This document shows positions 47,049 to 47,114 of a stretch of DNA of 47,114 bases, piece after piece. Numbering within the stretch: the first letter of the stretch is position 1; each line of letters begins with the position of its first letter. Source of the DNA: an uncultured Selenomonadales bacterium (GTDB lineage Bacteria; Bacillota; Negativicutes; Selenomonadales; Selenomonadaceae). The stretch spans positions 1 through 47,114 of the forward strand of contig CAMJMR010000015.1 of assembly GCA_946407095.1 (NCBI GenBank), read 5' to 3'. Below the pieces are notes generated by a model. It saw only the letters and a program-made list of their open reading frames with translations, searched no databases and had not been told where the DNA came from. The position numbers and the translations under genes are program-made.

Positions 47049-47114
47049 TGGTGGCGGTGCACGGATTTGAACCGCGGACACAGCGGGTATGAACCGCTTG
47101 CTCTAGCCAACTGA
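47049..47114 (-). tRNA. tRNA-Met (anticodon CAT), partial at the window end
   Basis: Minus-strand sequence has the 3' 66 bases: D arm part CAGTTGGCTAGAGC, anticodon stem AGCGG/CCGCT with loop TTCATAC, T arm GCGGTTCAAATCCGT, acceptor CACCGCC and an encoded CCA. The anticodon arm lacks the GGG/CCC set of initiator tRNA, so it looks like elongator Met; an Ile-CAU tRNA modified to lysidine is less likely. The 5' end lies beyond the window. Confidence 0.9.

Noticed and set aside
1-47114. CRISPR array or prophage
   Set aside because: No regularly spaced direct repeats, cas genes or phage structural genes are visible; the dispersed repeats are far apart and differ in content.
47049-47114. tRNA-Ile (CAU, lysidine type)
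   Set aside because: The CAT anticodon is ambiguous, but the anticodon arm AGCGG-TTCATAC-CCGCT and D-loop resemble elongator tRNA-Met of Firmicutes more closely.

Overview
The window looks like chromosomal DNA of a flagellated, anaerobic diderm Firmicute, most likely class Negativicutes (Selenomonadales-like). This is inferred from Firmicute-type genes (RNase J, RbgA, LCP and 3D-domain proteins, mannose-family PTS, strong GGAGG ribosome binding sites) combined with a flagellar P-ring chaperone (FlgA) that implies an outer membrane, plus FeoAB and a class III ribonucleotide reductase. No 16S gene is present, so the taxon is not proven.

Layout. 1-800: remnant of an IS3-type transposase and a dispersed repeat. 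848-3586: a minus-strand ferrous iron operon (feoA, feoB, and an FeoB-associated Cys-rich/HMA protein) with a Fur-like box. 3690-7589: mraY, murF, flgA and flgG, all minus strand. 8027-8974: a 3D-domain cell wall protein. 9108-12160: three tandem paralogues of a Gly/Asp-rich RTX-like protein; one has an 11-C tract in its promoter spacer and one is broken by a small transposable element. 12261-16187: rbgA, a CydC-like ABC half-transporter, an MsrA-like protein without its catalytic cysteine, and an LCP protein. 16221-20312: nitrilase, Dabb protein, NagZ-like lipoprotein, two unknown envelope proteins and tRNA-Gln. 20431-24834: a metallo-hydrolase carrying a piece of the dispersed repeat in frame, then nrdD with a 362-residue intein but no recognisable glycyl-radical tail. 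24869-30565: five tandem GT2 glycosyltransferases with homopolymer frameshifts. 30665-35015: ychF, RNase J and a sixth GT2. 35362-42686: a mannose-type PTS (IIA, IIB, IIC, IID), a sugar-binding protein, a histidine kinase/response regulator pair and a second solute-binding protein. 42711-43493: an unknown protein. 43550-47114: rplL, rplJ (with L10 leader), rplA, rplK, nusG, secE, rpmG and a partial tRNA-Met, all minus strand.

The most striking theme is a family of at least eight modular repeats of about 130-330 bp, most ending in a hairpin of the CTACTTTCTTTC/GAAAGAAAGTAG type. One copy (11118-11363) has 17-bp terminal inverted repeats and a TA duplication, and its removal restores a reading frame, so the family behaves like a MITE. 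A module of the same family sits in frame inside the metallo-hydrolase gene. The second theme is homopolymer tracts in surface-related genes (promoter C11, coding G10, A6 and T5), which suggests phase variation of the RTX-like proteins and glycosyltransferases. All names rest on reading motifs by eye; no database search was run.
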